From: Epithemia pelagica
Taxonomy: Eukaryota > Bacillariophyta > Bacillariophyceae > Surirellales > Surirellaceae
Direction of reading: 5' to 3'
DNA length: 64,000 nt
Assembly: GCA_946965045.2 (NCBI GenBank)
Contig: OX337232.1
Coordinates: forward strand, 1,860,001-1,924,000
Under the pieces are notes generated by a model, which saw nothing but the letters and a program-made list of their open reading frames with translations, was not told where the DNA came from and ran no database searches. Of the stretch, positions 9,738-18,031 are shown in pieces (the first letter of the stretch is position 1; the number at the start of each line of letters is the position of its first letter). Both the position numbers and the translations under genes were made by a program.

Positions 9738-11003
9738 CTATTTGATTATGACAAAATTCTCTCCTCGCCACTCTTTTCCTCCTTTGACTTTCTTTTTCGG
9801 TCGCCGCTTCTTTCTGCTGGCAAGTTCTTTCTGAGCAGCCGCGTGTGAAGGAAGTTTGGCAGAGAGACTTCGCAGCGCATAACTAGCCATCCTGTCTGTC
9901 ACCAAACTTCCCTTGGGAATCATTGTTCGAAGAGAACTTTCCCCTTTGCATAGCTCCGAGGTGAGCGCCACCGGGAAGGAAGGAGCCGCAACCGGGTCCA
10001 TGACAGAAACCTCTTTCTCAATTCGAGATCCCTTCTTTTCTGAAGCTTTCTCCTCCACTCGCTTTCGTTTTTCTTCAAGTCGTTCTTTCTGTTGTTCCTC
10101 TGCGAGCTTTACCTCTTTCCGGAGACGTTTAATTTGGAAGACTTGGCGTTCTCTTTCCTGTTCGCGCTTAACGTCCAGCCTCTCCCGTTCCTCCTGCCTG
10201 ACTCGTTTTTGTTTATTACGTTGCGCTCGCGTCAGTTTTCCTTTCTGCTTATGAAACACCATCTTGGACTCGTCGTTTGCTCCTTCCGACTGGCCCTCAC
10301 CCTCTTCGTCGTCGCTTGAGTCTGAGTCCGCCAAGAGAATGGCTTTCGTTGCTTCCGACATTCCGGGACTTAGTGGAGCGTTCTTTTCTATCTCTGCTTT
10401 ATCTCGTCTCTCTTCGACATTCAGGGCCTCCCGTAAAACTGACTGGTGTTCTACTGGATCAGGCCTGTAGGACTGTCCTCCTCTGGCCACATCTACGGCA
10501 ACCATGTTTGCCCGTTTGCTGTCATGCAAATTAGCGCTGGACTTCTCTCCCTTCAAAGCCTTTTTCTTCTCATCTTTCTGTTTTCCTGATTGCAAAGACT
10601 TTGCGTCTCCCCACAAATCAAATGTCTTTGGTGGTGTCTTGGACTTTCGAATTCCATGCGTACGCAAGTGATTGGTTTTGTCAAATAATCTCTGTCCATC
10701 GGCCGCCATTGATGCCAATTCTTCCTTCGAATGACGTTTCAAGAGATTTTCAATGTCTCTACGCTCGCGATTGGACCATACGGTTTCCTTGCTCTTTTTG
10801 CTCCCTGTTCGTTGGAAGGGAGAAGGTCGTGGCGTAGAGGGAACATGGTCTCCCTTGGTATCGAGGACAAAGAGCTCCTTATCAGACTGATCAACCACCG
10901 ACTGTCGCGCTACTTGTTCAGCTTGCTCTTCTTGTAGCTTTTCTGTCAAGGCCTTTTGTCGCTTCTTGGACCGAAGCGCAGCGCCTTGCAATCGTTTCCC
11001 CAT
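9738..11003 (-). CDS. NOP53: Ribosome biogenesis protein NOP53 (PICT1/GLTSCR2 family)
   Basis: NOP53 acts late in 60S ribosomal subunit maturation in the nucleolus, recruiting the exosome-associated helicase MTR4 to trim the 5.8S precursor. The frame shows family hallmarks: an N-terminal basic region, ELFVLDTKGD (about residue 45), FDLWGD in mid-protein, a long Lys/Glu/Arg-rich central coil, and a conserved basic C-terminus (MIPKGSLVTDRM...RKKRRPKKKVKGGKEW). I chose ATG 11003, giving 421 residues. The open frame continues to 11195 only through a non-ATG start and unconserved sequence. The 5' LTR of the Copia element lies about 210 bp upstream in divergent orientation. Confidence 0.85.
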   Translation of the reverse strand: MGKRLQGAALRSKKRQKALTEKLQEEQAEQVARQSVVDQSDKELFVLDTKGDHVPSTPRPSPFQRTGSKKSKETVWSNRERRDIENLLKRHSKEELASMAADGQRLFDKTNHLRTHGIRKSKTPPKTFDLWGDAKSLQSGKQKDEKKKALKGEKSSANLHDSKRANMVAVDVARGGQSYRPDPVEHQSVLREALNVEERRDKAEIEKNAPLSPGMSEATKAILLADSDSSDDEEGEGQSEGANDESKMVFHKQKGKLTRAQRNKQKRVRQEERERLDVKREQERERQVFQIKRLRKEVKLAEEQQKERLEEKRKRVEEKASEKKGSRIEKEVSVMDPVAAPSFPVALTSELCKGESSLRTMIPKGSLVTDRMASYALRSLSAKLPSHAAAQKELASRKKRRPKKKVKGGKEWRGENFVIIK

Positions 11004-11214
11004 TGTTGTTCGTTTATGTGGAGAGTGGAGAGGCAAAATGTAAGTGGTGGACGCAACATCACGTCCATCAGGGCGCGGCGAAGTGCAGACGATCAGAGTA
11101 TTTCTAACGTTCACCATCATAGAATCCAAAATAATTTCCACGATTTTACAATTCGGAACTCTAAGGTTTGTTGTTTGCTCCACAGAAAGAGGCAAAATGG
11201 ACTGTTGAGGTCAT

Positions 11215-11426
11215 TGTTGGAGGTAGCTGGAGTCGGATGTGCGACTAAGGACAAAGAACAGGCGAAAATGGATGACGAGAACACGTGGCAGCTGGTGACG
11301 CGAAAGAAAAAGAGTCATAGTAGATCTAGTGGTAACGAGGGCACCAAGTGCTCATTCTATCAACAATAAGAAGTTATCGATCCTTTTGTTGCTTGTACGG
11401 CACTTGGTAGGGATTGTGTTTCAACA
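11215..11426 (+). repeat. 5' LTR of the Copia element
   Basis: The 212-bp repeat starts TGTTGG and ends TTTCAACA. It is identical to the 3' LTR except for C at 11353 versus T at 17367. That difference lies in TCATTCT, which resembles the stramenopile (oomycete) initiator YCAYTYY and may mark the transcription start. Confidence 0.95.
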
Positions 11427-11440
11427 TATTGTTGATAGAA
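11355..11440 (+). promoter_or_regulatory. Primer-binding region complementary to the LTR (possible self-priming)
   Basis: The 14 nt directly after the 5' LTR (TATTGTTGATAGAA, 11427-11440) are the perfect reverse complement of LTR positions 11355-11368 (TTCTATCAACAATA). The expected tRNA-binding site occupies exactly this place. The complementary stretch begins one base after the A of an initiator-like TCATTCT. If transcription starts there, the RNA 5' end could fold back and prime on its own leader, as in the fission yeast Tf1 element. This is inference from complementarity and position. Confidence 0.6.
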
Positions 11441-11472
11441 AACTTTATATCTTAAGATTGACTGTTGCGTTC

Positions 11473-12273
11473 ATGTCCGGAGCTGAGATTCCTTTTGGAC
11501 CGCCAGTTAATACTCCAGTGACCCGTCTCATCCGTGCACTTGCCCACTTGAAGATTGAGCAGAATCGCGAACTCAACCAACGAGAACGAGGTCACCAAAC
11601 CCGACTTCGTGACATCGATCGTCAATACTGGGCCGACAAGGCTCAGTTGGAGCAGCAGTACCAGCAGCGTCGCGCGGAAGAGTGCCAACAGTACCAACAA
11701 ACAGTACGAGACATTCGCCACAACCAGGAAGTTGCCCAACGCGATCTCTACCGTGAAGCAGAGCAAGCCGAACAAGCACGACGTCAAGCAGAGGTGCAAG
11801 AGAATCTCGAAGTCGAAGAAGAGGAACAGCCCGAAGAACCGCACGTCGTAGTAGTACACCGTGACGAAGTTCAACCAGTCAATCAGGTTCAACAAGACCC
11901 AGAAATCCTAGCAGAGGCTCAGCCAATTGGAGTCGTCGCTGAGGAACAGGAACACGAAGAAGTTCAAGAAGCAATTCCAGACAATTCTCGTGAAAATCCG
12001 AGAGAACAAAACCTTCCTCAAGCCCAACCAGTTGCGCACCGTCTACGAGTAGTACCAGTACGTGAAGTAGCAGCACGACAACTTGCAGTTGGAAGTCGAG
12101 TCGGAATCCGAAACGGGATACGCCTCGCAGACCACATCGGCTCGGTACACAATCAGGAAGGGCGAGTCACGCGAATCACTGAAGTGTACATCCACATAGA
12201 GGTGTGGAATCCAAGAACCAACCACCACGAAGTAATACTAAGACAAGAACAAAACGTCCGTCTCATTGAGTAA
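11473..12273 (+). CDS. Accessory ORF1 of the Copia element, coiled coil plus SH3/KOW-like end
   Basis: A 266-residue protein lies between the leader and gag-pol and ends 8 nt before the gag-pol ATG. Residues about 15-120 are a Gln/Arg/Glu-rich predicted coiled coil (repeats such as QLEQQYQQRRAEECQQYQQ). A Pro/Glu/Val-rich linker follows. The C-terminal 65 residues (VGSRVGIRNGIR...GRVTRITEVYIHIEV) look like a small SH3/KOW/Tudor-type beta barrel. The frame is open further upstream into the LTR, but ATG 11473 is the first ATG after the LTR. Its role is unknown; a structural or RNA-binding Gag-like function is a guess. Standard Copia elements encode a single gag-pol. Confidence 0.7.
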   Translation: MSGAEIPFGPPVNTPVTRLIRALAHLKIEQNRELNQRERGHQTRLRDIDRQYWADKAQLEQQYQQRRAEECQQYQQTVRDIRHNQEVAQRDLYREAEQAEQARRQAEVQENLEVEEEEQPEEPHVVVVHRDEVQPVNQVQQDPEILAEAQPIGVVAEEQEHEEVQEAIPDNSRENPREQNLPQAQPVAHRLRVVPVREVAARQLAVGSRVGIRNGIRLADHIGSVHNQEGRVTRITEVYIHIEVWNPRTNHHEVILRQEQNVRLIE

Positions 12274-12281
12274 CCACCAAG

Positions 12282-15200
12282 ATGTCCAGCAATCAAACAG
12301 ATGGCCCAAGGCCTGATCAAGCGACATCATCTTCGAACCAGTCCCAAGGACGTGGTAACCAAGGTCGTGGAGGACGAGGAGGACGCGGACGATCGAACCA
12401 AGGTCGAGGACAGCGCCAAAATCAACCAAAGTTTGAAGGGCAAGAGTCGCTGCTCAAGGAGTGCATATTTGATTATGCCCATGATGCACAATCAAAGAAG
12501 TACCTGAAGAACATCGAGCTACTTGTCGGATACGTGGGGACTAAGTTCCCGAAGTATAACATGATTTTTCAACGTGGAATAGAGAATTTGGAAATTCCTC
12601 CACCGCAAAGGCCAGAAATCCCTGAAGACGAAAGCACCATGACGATGCTAGCCGTCGAGCAGTGGAAAATGGAGTTCAAGCAGATACAAGAGCAAGAAGT
12701 TGCAATTGGCAGTTTCAAATCGTCGCTGTGCAGTCTCTTGCTCGGCCAGTCAACACCCGTACTCAAAGACAAGCTCAAGGCACACGCGTCGTTCGAAAGC
12801 ATTCAAACAAGTCGTGATGGAATCGAACTACTCAAGTTAATCAAGAGTATCACCTTCACCTACGATAGTGATAGAGTCTACACTGGAATGGCCATGGATA
12901 AAGTGAGGGCAGACTTCTACACCATGAAGCGCCATCCTGGCCAGTCAATCCAAGCATTCTATGAAGCCTTCACTGCGAAGGTAAAGATCATGAGGGAGTT
13001 GGGAGTGGTGTTATGCGACCCAACCTACGTGAATGAAATAGCCAAGAAAAATGAGAGAACAACTGCTGAGGATGCCGACAGGGAAGAGGCAGAAGAAAGG
13101 ATGATCGCAAATAGATTCATCAGGGCGTGTGGAGTGAAGGAGTATGAGGCTCATCTCCACAACAGCTTCTTGGATGGGAACACCATACACCCAACAACCT
13201 TGGCAAATGCCCGTGCAATCATTGATGCACGAATGGTTCGCCGTGATAGCCAACAGAACAATAATAACAACAACAATCAGAACCAAGGACAAGGGACAGG
13301 CACTGGTGTAGCTTTTGTGGCTGGGAACTCTAATGCAAGCGAGCATGGGTCATCAGAGAACAGCCAAAATGCATCTAGCTCAGAAGGTTCGCGTTCAAAT
13401 GCAATTTGTACTGACAACCACTACTCTGTCTCACATATATTCGCTGCCTCTACTTTGTCACAGGATAATGTCCCTCCCCATTGGGTCCTATTGGACAGCC
13501 AAGCAACAGTTAGCATTTTCAGTAACAAGAAACTTATTACCAACATCACAAAGGTAGCAACAAGCATGACCATCCGAGGCCTTTGTGGTAAAAGAACAAC
13601 CAACCTACAGGCCCAAGTCAAGAATTATGGTACCGTATGGTACGACCCAGGCGGTTGGGTGAACATTTTATCTATGCATCAAGTGAAAAGAGCACACAGT
13701 ATCCATTTCAATAGCGTGAAAGAAGACGAATTCATTGTCCGGGCAATACTGACAGGGGAAGTCACAGATATATTCCGCCCCAGCCCTGAAGGACTGTACT
13801 ATACTAGCTGGCCAAGTGCCCCATTCACACACGGCTCTGTTTTAGTTAGTACAGTTAAAGACAATAAGACATCATATTCGAAACAAGATATCAAACGGGC
13901 TGAAGCCGTAAGGCAACTGCAAGCCAAGATAGGACGGCCAAACACCCGAGAATTCATCACAATCCTTGATGCAAAGATGATCAACAATTGCCCATATACA
14001 AGCAAGGACATAAAGATTGCTGAAAGTCTGTTTGGGCCCGATATAGGAACGCTAAAAGGAAAGACCGTGCGATCAAAGCCAACCAAAGTGCACACGGAGG
14101 AAATTAAGGAGTGTAGAATCCCTGCCGAATATCAAGATGTCACACTTGGGATGGATGTTATGCATGTGAATGGTGTGGGGTTCCTAGTGACCGTGTCACG
14201 AAACATCAAGTTCGGAACCATTGACGTAATCTCAAGTACACAAGATAGTGAAATCGTCCAGTCAATCAAGAAAGTGGTCAGTACCTACAGAAGAGGGGGC
14301 CTGCGGCCTAAAATTATACTAGCTGATGGTGCCTTCGACACCACAGAGATTAACAACGCCCTTGGACTACTGGGAATAAAATTGAATCCGACGTCACGAG
14401 AAGAACATGTCGGTGACATTGAGCGTTACATCAGAACAATCAAAGAGAGAATGAGATGCGTGTATAACACCCTACCATTTAGCTTTGTCCCGCGGATAAT
14501 GGTGATGGAGCTTGGGAAATTCGCTGTCTACTGGCTGAACTCATTCCCGGCCAAGAATGGAATATCAGACCGATCAAGCCCTCGATTATTGGTAACTGGT
14601 GAGGATATCAACTTTCACAAGCACTGTCAGTACGAGTTCGGGCAGTACGTACAAGTACACGAACCGCATAACAACACCATGCAGCCACGAACAGTCGGAG
14701 CCATTGCACTCCGACCAACAGGAAACAAACAGGGGGGTTACTACTTTATGAGTTTGGTAACCGGGAGAATTCTAAACCGGGCAAAAGCAACGATACTGCC
14801 AATGCCCGAAGGAATAGAGAAAAGAGTAGCGGCATTGACAGCAACACAAGACCAATATCCTGAATTGGCCTTTGGAAATCGTGACAACCGAATCACAATG
14901 GTTAATTTTGAGGATCTTGGCTATAATGAGGACGACGACGAGGATTATGTTGTACATGAGGATTTTGACGAAGTATTAAGATATGATGACGAGTTTATTG
15001 CTGAGGAGCTGGCCGATGTTCAGGATGACGAACCAGTGGGGGAGGACATTGTCGCTGATGATTATGTAAGTGATGGAGATGGAGAGGATGAAGGAGTGTT
15101 GGATGGTCTGGAGGACGAGGAGCCTGAAGAACATGGTTTGAATGATGAGGAAGGTGACAACGTGGTAGACAATGTAGCTAGCGTGGATCATCATGTGGAT

Positions 15201-16496
15201 GATCACTTGGAACCAGCACCGGAACCCAATTCGGGTCCAACTACAGCTCCAAATGCAGAGGCACACCAAATGGAGAATGCCTCGGTACAAAATCAGGAAG
15301 ACACTGAAGAAATTATTGAGCAATTCATGGAGCAAGCTACGGCCGATGATGAGATGGCAAATAACAATAATGAAGCACCTGAAGTGGAGACAGACAGCAA
15401 TGAGCCGGATATGGAGACTGCGAGAAGAGAACCGAGCGAGGGTCCAACTGCAGCTCCCAGTGGAGATGATGCAAACAGGGCGAGTCCACCACAACACCAA
15501 TACAACCTACGAACCAATCGAGAACGGAATTATGCCCATCGTTATCACGGTGATATCTATGTTAGCAGCAGTACTGTTCAGGACCTGTCGACACCACAAA
15601 TGAGCATGAAACAAGGGGTGAGACTGTTCGGAGATGCAGGAGTGGCAGCAGTGAAAACTGAAGTTGTTCAACTTCACGAACGAGAAGTGATAAGAGCAAT
15701 ACAGAAAAGCAGTCTTACACCGGGACAAATAAGAGAAGCGTTAGGATACTTAATGTTCCTTAAACGAAAGAGGAATGGGAAAATAAAAGGAAGAGGATGT
15801 GCAGACGGACGGAAACAAAGAGCATACATTGCCAAGGAAGATGCAACCTCACCAACTGTCAGTACAGATGCTGTATTTATCACAGCAATCATTGACGCCA
15901 TGGAGGGTCGCTGTGTGACTGTTGTAGATATACCAGGTGCATTCATGCAAGTCATGATGGACAAAGGCGTGCACATGAGAATCACGGGACTAATGGCAAC
16001 ACTTTTGATCGAGATCGATTCAAGTTACAAACAGTTTGTTGTGTATGAACATGGCAAACCGGTCATCTATGTTGAATTGCTGCGTGCTCTGTACGGAACT
16101 CTTCGGGCAGCTCGGCTGTTTTGGGAGCGTCTGTCAGCTGAGATCAAGGAGTGGGGATTCATTATCAACCCATATGACAGCTGTGTGGCGAATAAGGTGA
16201 TCAACGGGTCACAATGTACCATAACCTGGCACATTGATGACCTGAAAAAATCACACAAGGAAGACAAAGTGGTTAGTGACATTGTGGATCAAATCAAGCA
16301 TAGCTTCGGTCAGCTGGGAGAAATCTCAGTATCGGAAGGAAAAAGACATGATTACCTGGGCATGTACCTGGATTATACCGAGCCTGGGGTATTGATTGTT
16401 GACATGAGAAGTTACATTCAAAATGCATTGGATGAAATGCCGAAACAGTTCAAAGGGAAAGCAGTGACCCCTGCTGCACAACATTTGTTGCAGTAA
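12282..16496 (+). CDS. Copia gag-pol polyprotein (Gag, protease, integrase, reverse transcriptase)
   Basis: The 1,404-codon frame starts with a Gln/Gly/Arg-rich N-terminus and a helical Gag region (to about residue 330). No CCHC zinc knuckle is visible. The protease site reads LLDSQAT (about residue 404), an altered form of the usual D-T/S-G triad. The integrase has acidic residues in MDVMHV (about 623), LADG (about 681) and DIERYIRT (about 713), with 31 residues between the last two. An HHCC zinc finger is not evident. A long acidic linker precedes RT, whose catalytic box is WHIDDLK (about 1316), HIDD in place of YVDD. The frame ends early at TAA 16494-16496, where one missing base shifts it off the RNase H frame. 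Confidence 0.92.
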   Translation: MSSNQTDGPRPDQATSSSNQSQGRGNQGRGGRGGRGRSNQGRGQRQNQPKFEGQESLLKECIFDYAHDAQSKKYLKNIELLVGYVGTKFPKYNMIFQRGIENLEIPPPQRPEIPEDESTMTMLAVEQWKMEFKQIQEQEVAIGSFKSSLCSLLLGQSTPVLKDKLKAHASFESIQTSRDGIELLKLIKSITFTYDSDRVYTGMAMDKVRADFYTMKRHPGQSIQAFYEAFTAKVKIMRELGVVLCDPTYVNEIAKKNERTTAEDADREEAEERMIANRFIRACGVKEYEAHLHNSFLDGNTIHPTTLANARAIIDARMVRRDSQQNNNNNNNQNQGQGTGTGVAFVAGNSNASEHGSSENSQNASSSEGSRSNAICTDNHYSVSHIFAASTLSQDNVPPHWVLLDSQATVSIFSNKKLITNITKVATSMTIRGLCGKRTTNLQAQVKNYGTVWYDPGGWVNILSMHQVKRAHSIHFNSVKEDEFIVRAILTGEVTDIFRPSPEGLYYTSWPSAPFTHGSVLVSTVKDNKTSYSKQDIKRAEAVRQLQAKIGRPNTREFITILDAKMINNCPYTSKDIKIAESLFGPDIGTLKGKTVRSKPTKVHTEEIKECRIPAEYQDVTLGMDVMHVNGVGFLVTVSRNIKFGTIDVISSTQDSEIVQSIKKVVSTYRRGGLRPKIILADGAFDTTEINNALGLLGIKLNPTSREEHVGDIERYIRTIKERMRCVYNTLPFSFVPRIMVMELGKFAVYWLNSFPAKNGISDRSSPRLLVTGEDINFHKHCQYEFGQYVQVHEPHNNTMQPRTVGAIALRPTGNKQGGYYFMSLVTGRILNRAKATILPMPEGIEKRVAALTATQDQYPELAFGNRDNRITMVNFEDLGYNEDDDEDYVVHEDFDEVLRYDDEFIAEELADVQDDEPVGEDIVADDYVSDGDGEDEGVLDGLEDEEPEEHGLNDEEGDNVVDNVASVDHHVDDHLEPAPEPNSGPTTAPNAEAHQMENASVQNQEDTEEIIEQFMEQATADDEMANNNNEAPEVETDSNEPDMETARREPSEGPTAAPSGDDANRASPPQHQYNLRTNRERNYAHRYHGDIYVSSSTVQDLSTPQMSMKQGVRLFGDAGVAAVKTEVVQLHEREVIRAIQKSSLTPGQIREALGYLMFLKRKRNGKIKGRGCADGRKQRAYIAKEDATSPTVSTDAVFITAIIDAMEGRCVTVVDIPGAFMQVMMDKGVHMRITGLMATLLIEIDSSYKQFVVYEHGKPVIYVELLRALYGTLRAARLFWERLSAEIKEWGFIINPYDSCVANKVINGSQCTITWHIDDLKKSHKEDKVVSDIVDQIKHSFGQLGEISVSEGKRHDYLGMYLDYTEPGVLIVDMRSYIQNALDEMPKQFKGKAVTPAAQHLLQ

Positions 16497-17383
16497 ACGA
16501 CAATGCTCCAAAGCTCAACAAGGAAAAGAGTGAATACTTCCATAGTCTGGTGATGCAATTGATGTATCTTGCCCACCGTGGTCGCCCCGATATCCGTGTA
16601 GCCATCGGATTCCTGAGCACAAGAGTTGCAGCACCCGACCTTGACGATTGGAGAAAGTTGAGTCGGGTCATGAAGTATTTACAGTCAACCTTTGATTTGT
16701 TGTTGCGTCTCGAGTGTGATGGAAGTGGACGGGTGCAATGGTGGATTGATGCATCGTATGCCGTACACCCCGACATGCGAGGTCACACTGGTGCAGTGAT
16801 GAGTCTAGGCAAAGGTGGTGCCATGAACATGTCGAGTAAACAAAAGCTTGTGTCACGAAGTTCCACGGAAAGTGAACTGATTGGGGTTCATGACGGACTG
16901 CCAAATTTGTTGTGGTGCCGAAATTTTCTGCACCATCAAGGGTATCAACCTAAAGACGTTGTGCTGTACCAAGATAATATGAGCGCATTACAGTTAGAGA
17001 AAAATGGACGCGCATCAAGCAGCAAGAGAACGAAACACATCAACGTACGCTATTTTTACGTGAAAGACCGGATTGCGAAGAAAGAATTGCGTGTGGAACA
17101 TTGCCCAACCGAAGAGATGTTGGCTGACTTCCACACTAAGCCACTGCAAGGTCATCTGTTTTACAAGTTTCGCGACGCTATCCTCCATATTCCAAAAAGT
17201 GATCCACATCATTCTTCGAAAAGGAGTGTGTTGGAGGTAGCTGGAGTCGGATGTGCGACTAAGGACAAAGAACAGGCGAAAATGGATGACGAGAACACGT
17301 GGCAGCTGGTGACGCGAAAGAAAAAGAGTCATAGTAGATCTAGTGGTAACGAGGGCACCAAGTGCTTATTCTATCAACAATAA
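16490..17383 (+). pseudogene. RNase H end of copia pol, displaced by a one-base frameshift
   Basis: Reading from 16490 in the next frame gives AVNDNAPKL and LMYLAHRGRPDIR, the normal junction from RT to RNase H. It then shows WIDASYAVH, SSTESEL, QDNMSALQLEKNG and the classic Copia ending ADFHTKPLQG. The displacement relative to the upstream frame is one nucleotide, at about 16485-16490. Frameshifting at this point is not usual for Copia, so an inactivating deletion (or assembly error) is likelier than programmed recoding. The frame runs about 155 nt into the 3' LTR and ends at 17383, so the last roughly 50 codons are LTR sequence. Confidence 0.85.
17218..17226 (+). promoter_or_regulatory. Polypurine tract of the Copia element
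   Basis: GAAAAGGAG lies two bases before the 3' LTR, the expected place for the plus-strand primer. Confidence 0.7.
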
Positions 17384-17440
17384 GAAGTTATCGATCCTTT
17401 TGTTGCTTGTACGGCACTTGGTAGGGATTGTGTTTCAACA
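17229..17440 (+). repeat. 3' LTR of the Copia element
   Basis: This 212-bp copy matches the 5' LTR except at 17367, where T replaces C in the initiator-like TCATTCT. It contains the end of the RNase H reading frame and is followed by the target duplication GTCAT. Confidence 0.95.
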
Positions 17441-17445
17441 GTCAT

Positions 17446-18031
17446 TGCAAAATCAAGGAAGTGGAGATCAGCAACTTTGTCGTTGCCTTGATATACATCC
17501 GTCGGAAGGAATCTTCTGTTGTCTTGATTCAAGAAATTCAAAGTGAAACGAGGAATTTCCATTCTTGCGCTCCTATTGAATACCTTCTCGCTACGACAAC
17601 AGTCACGCTCAATCAGCTTCTCATCGGGTCCATTGCTGAAGTTCGAGGAGGTGCATTTCACCTCCTTTTGTACGGCGATTGGAAAAGACGCCATTTTCTT
17701 ATCCGCAAACGAACAATACTGATTGTGGAAGATACATCAGGTGATAGTCGGACTTTCTCGGGAAGCCCTGTCCGTCAAATTGGCTGAATTTGATCGGTTT
17801 CTGGCGTTGTTGTAGGCTGTAGATTCCCCCTGTTCAAGTCTCTGCGTACAAAACCTCATCCACTTTAGCTCGTTGATTGATTTTGTGCCTTGATCCACTC
17901 TCATCGTATCAGTGAGGGGGAAATTCCATTCAATCACCAAATCCAAATATTCTCGCCATTTTGCGGACACTGCTTGATCAGTTTATGCGTGTAATTCATC
18001 AGGAATTGTTCGCAACTGAAACAGCGTCAAA
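17446..18031. other. Intergenic flank right of the Copia insertion
   Basis: No supported gene. A minus-strand open frame (17694 towards the LTR) would continue only 17 codons past the empty target site before a stop, so an interrupted gene is not supported. The region probably holds the 5' sequences of the CID gene at 18032. Confidence 0.4.

Larger units (their letters stand above)
11215..17440 (+). mobile_element. Full-length Ty1/copia LTR retrotransposon
   Basis: Two 212-bp LTRs (TGTTGG...TTCAACA) bound the element and differ at one position. A perfect 5-bp target duplication GTCAT flanks it (11210-11214 and 17441-17445). The order is LTR, leader with a primer-binding region, ORF1, gag-pol (protease, integrase, RT) and RNase H, then a purine tract and LTR. 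Integrase before RT makes it Copia/Pseudoviridae-type, and the motif style matches diatom copia-like elements. Near-identical LTRs imply a recent insertion. One frameshift separates RT from RNase H, so this copy may not be autonomous. It lies in the intergenic space between NOP53 and the CID-domain gene. Confidence 0.95.

Noticed and set aside
11003-11195. 64-residue N-terminal extension of NOP53
   Set aside because: It begins at a TTG, lacks conservation and overlaps the probable promoter. ATG 11003 starts the family-like sequence.
17374-17694. Minus-strand open frame running into the 3' LTR, as if a gene were interrupted by the copia element
   Set aside because: Removing the element and one target copy lets the frame run only 17 more codons before a stop, and no motif is visible.
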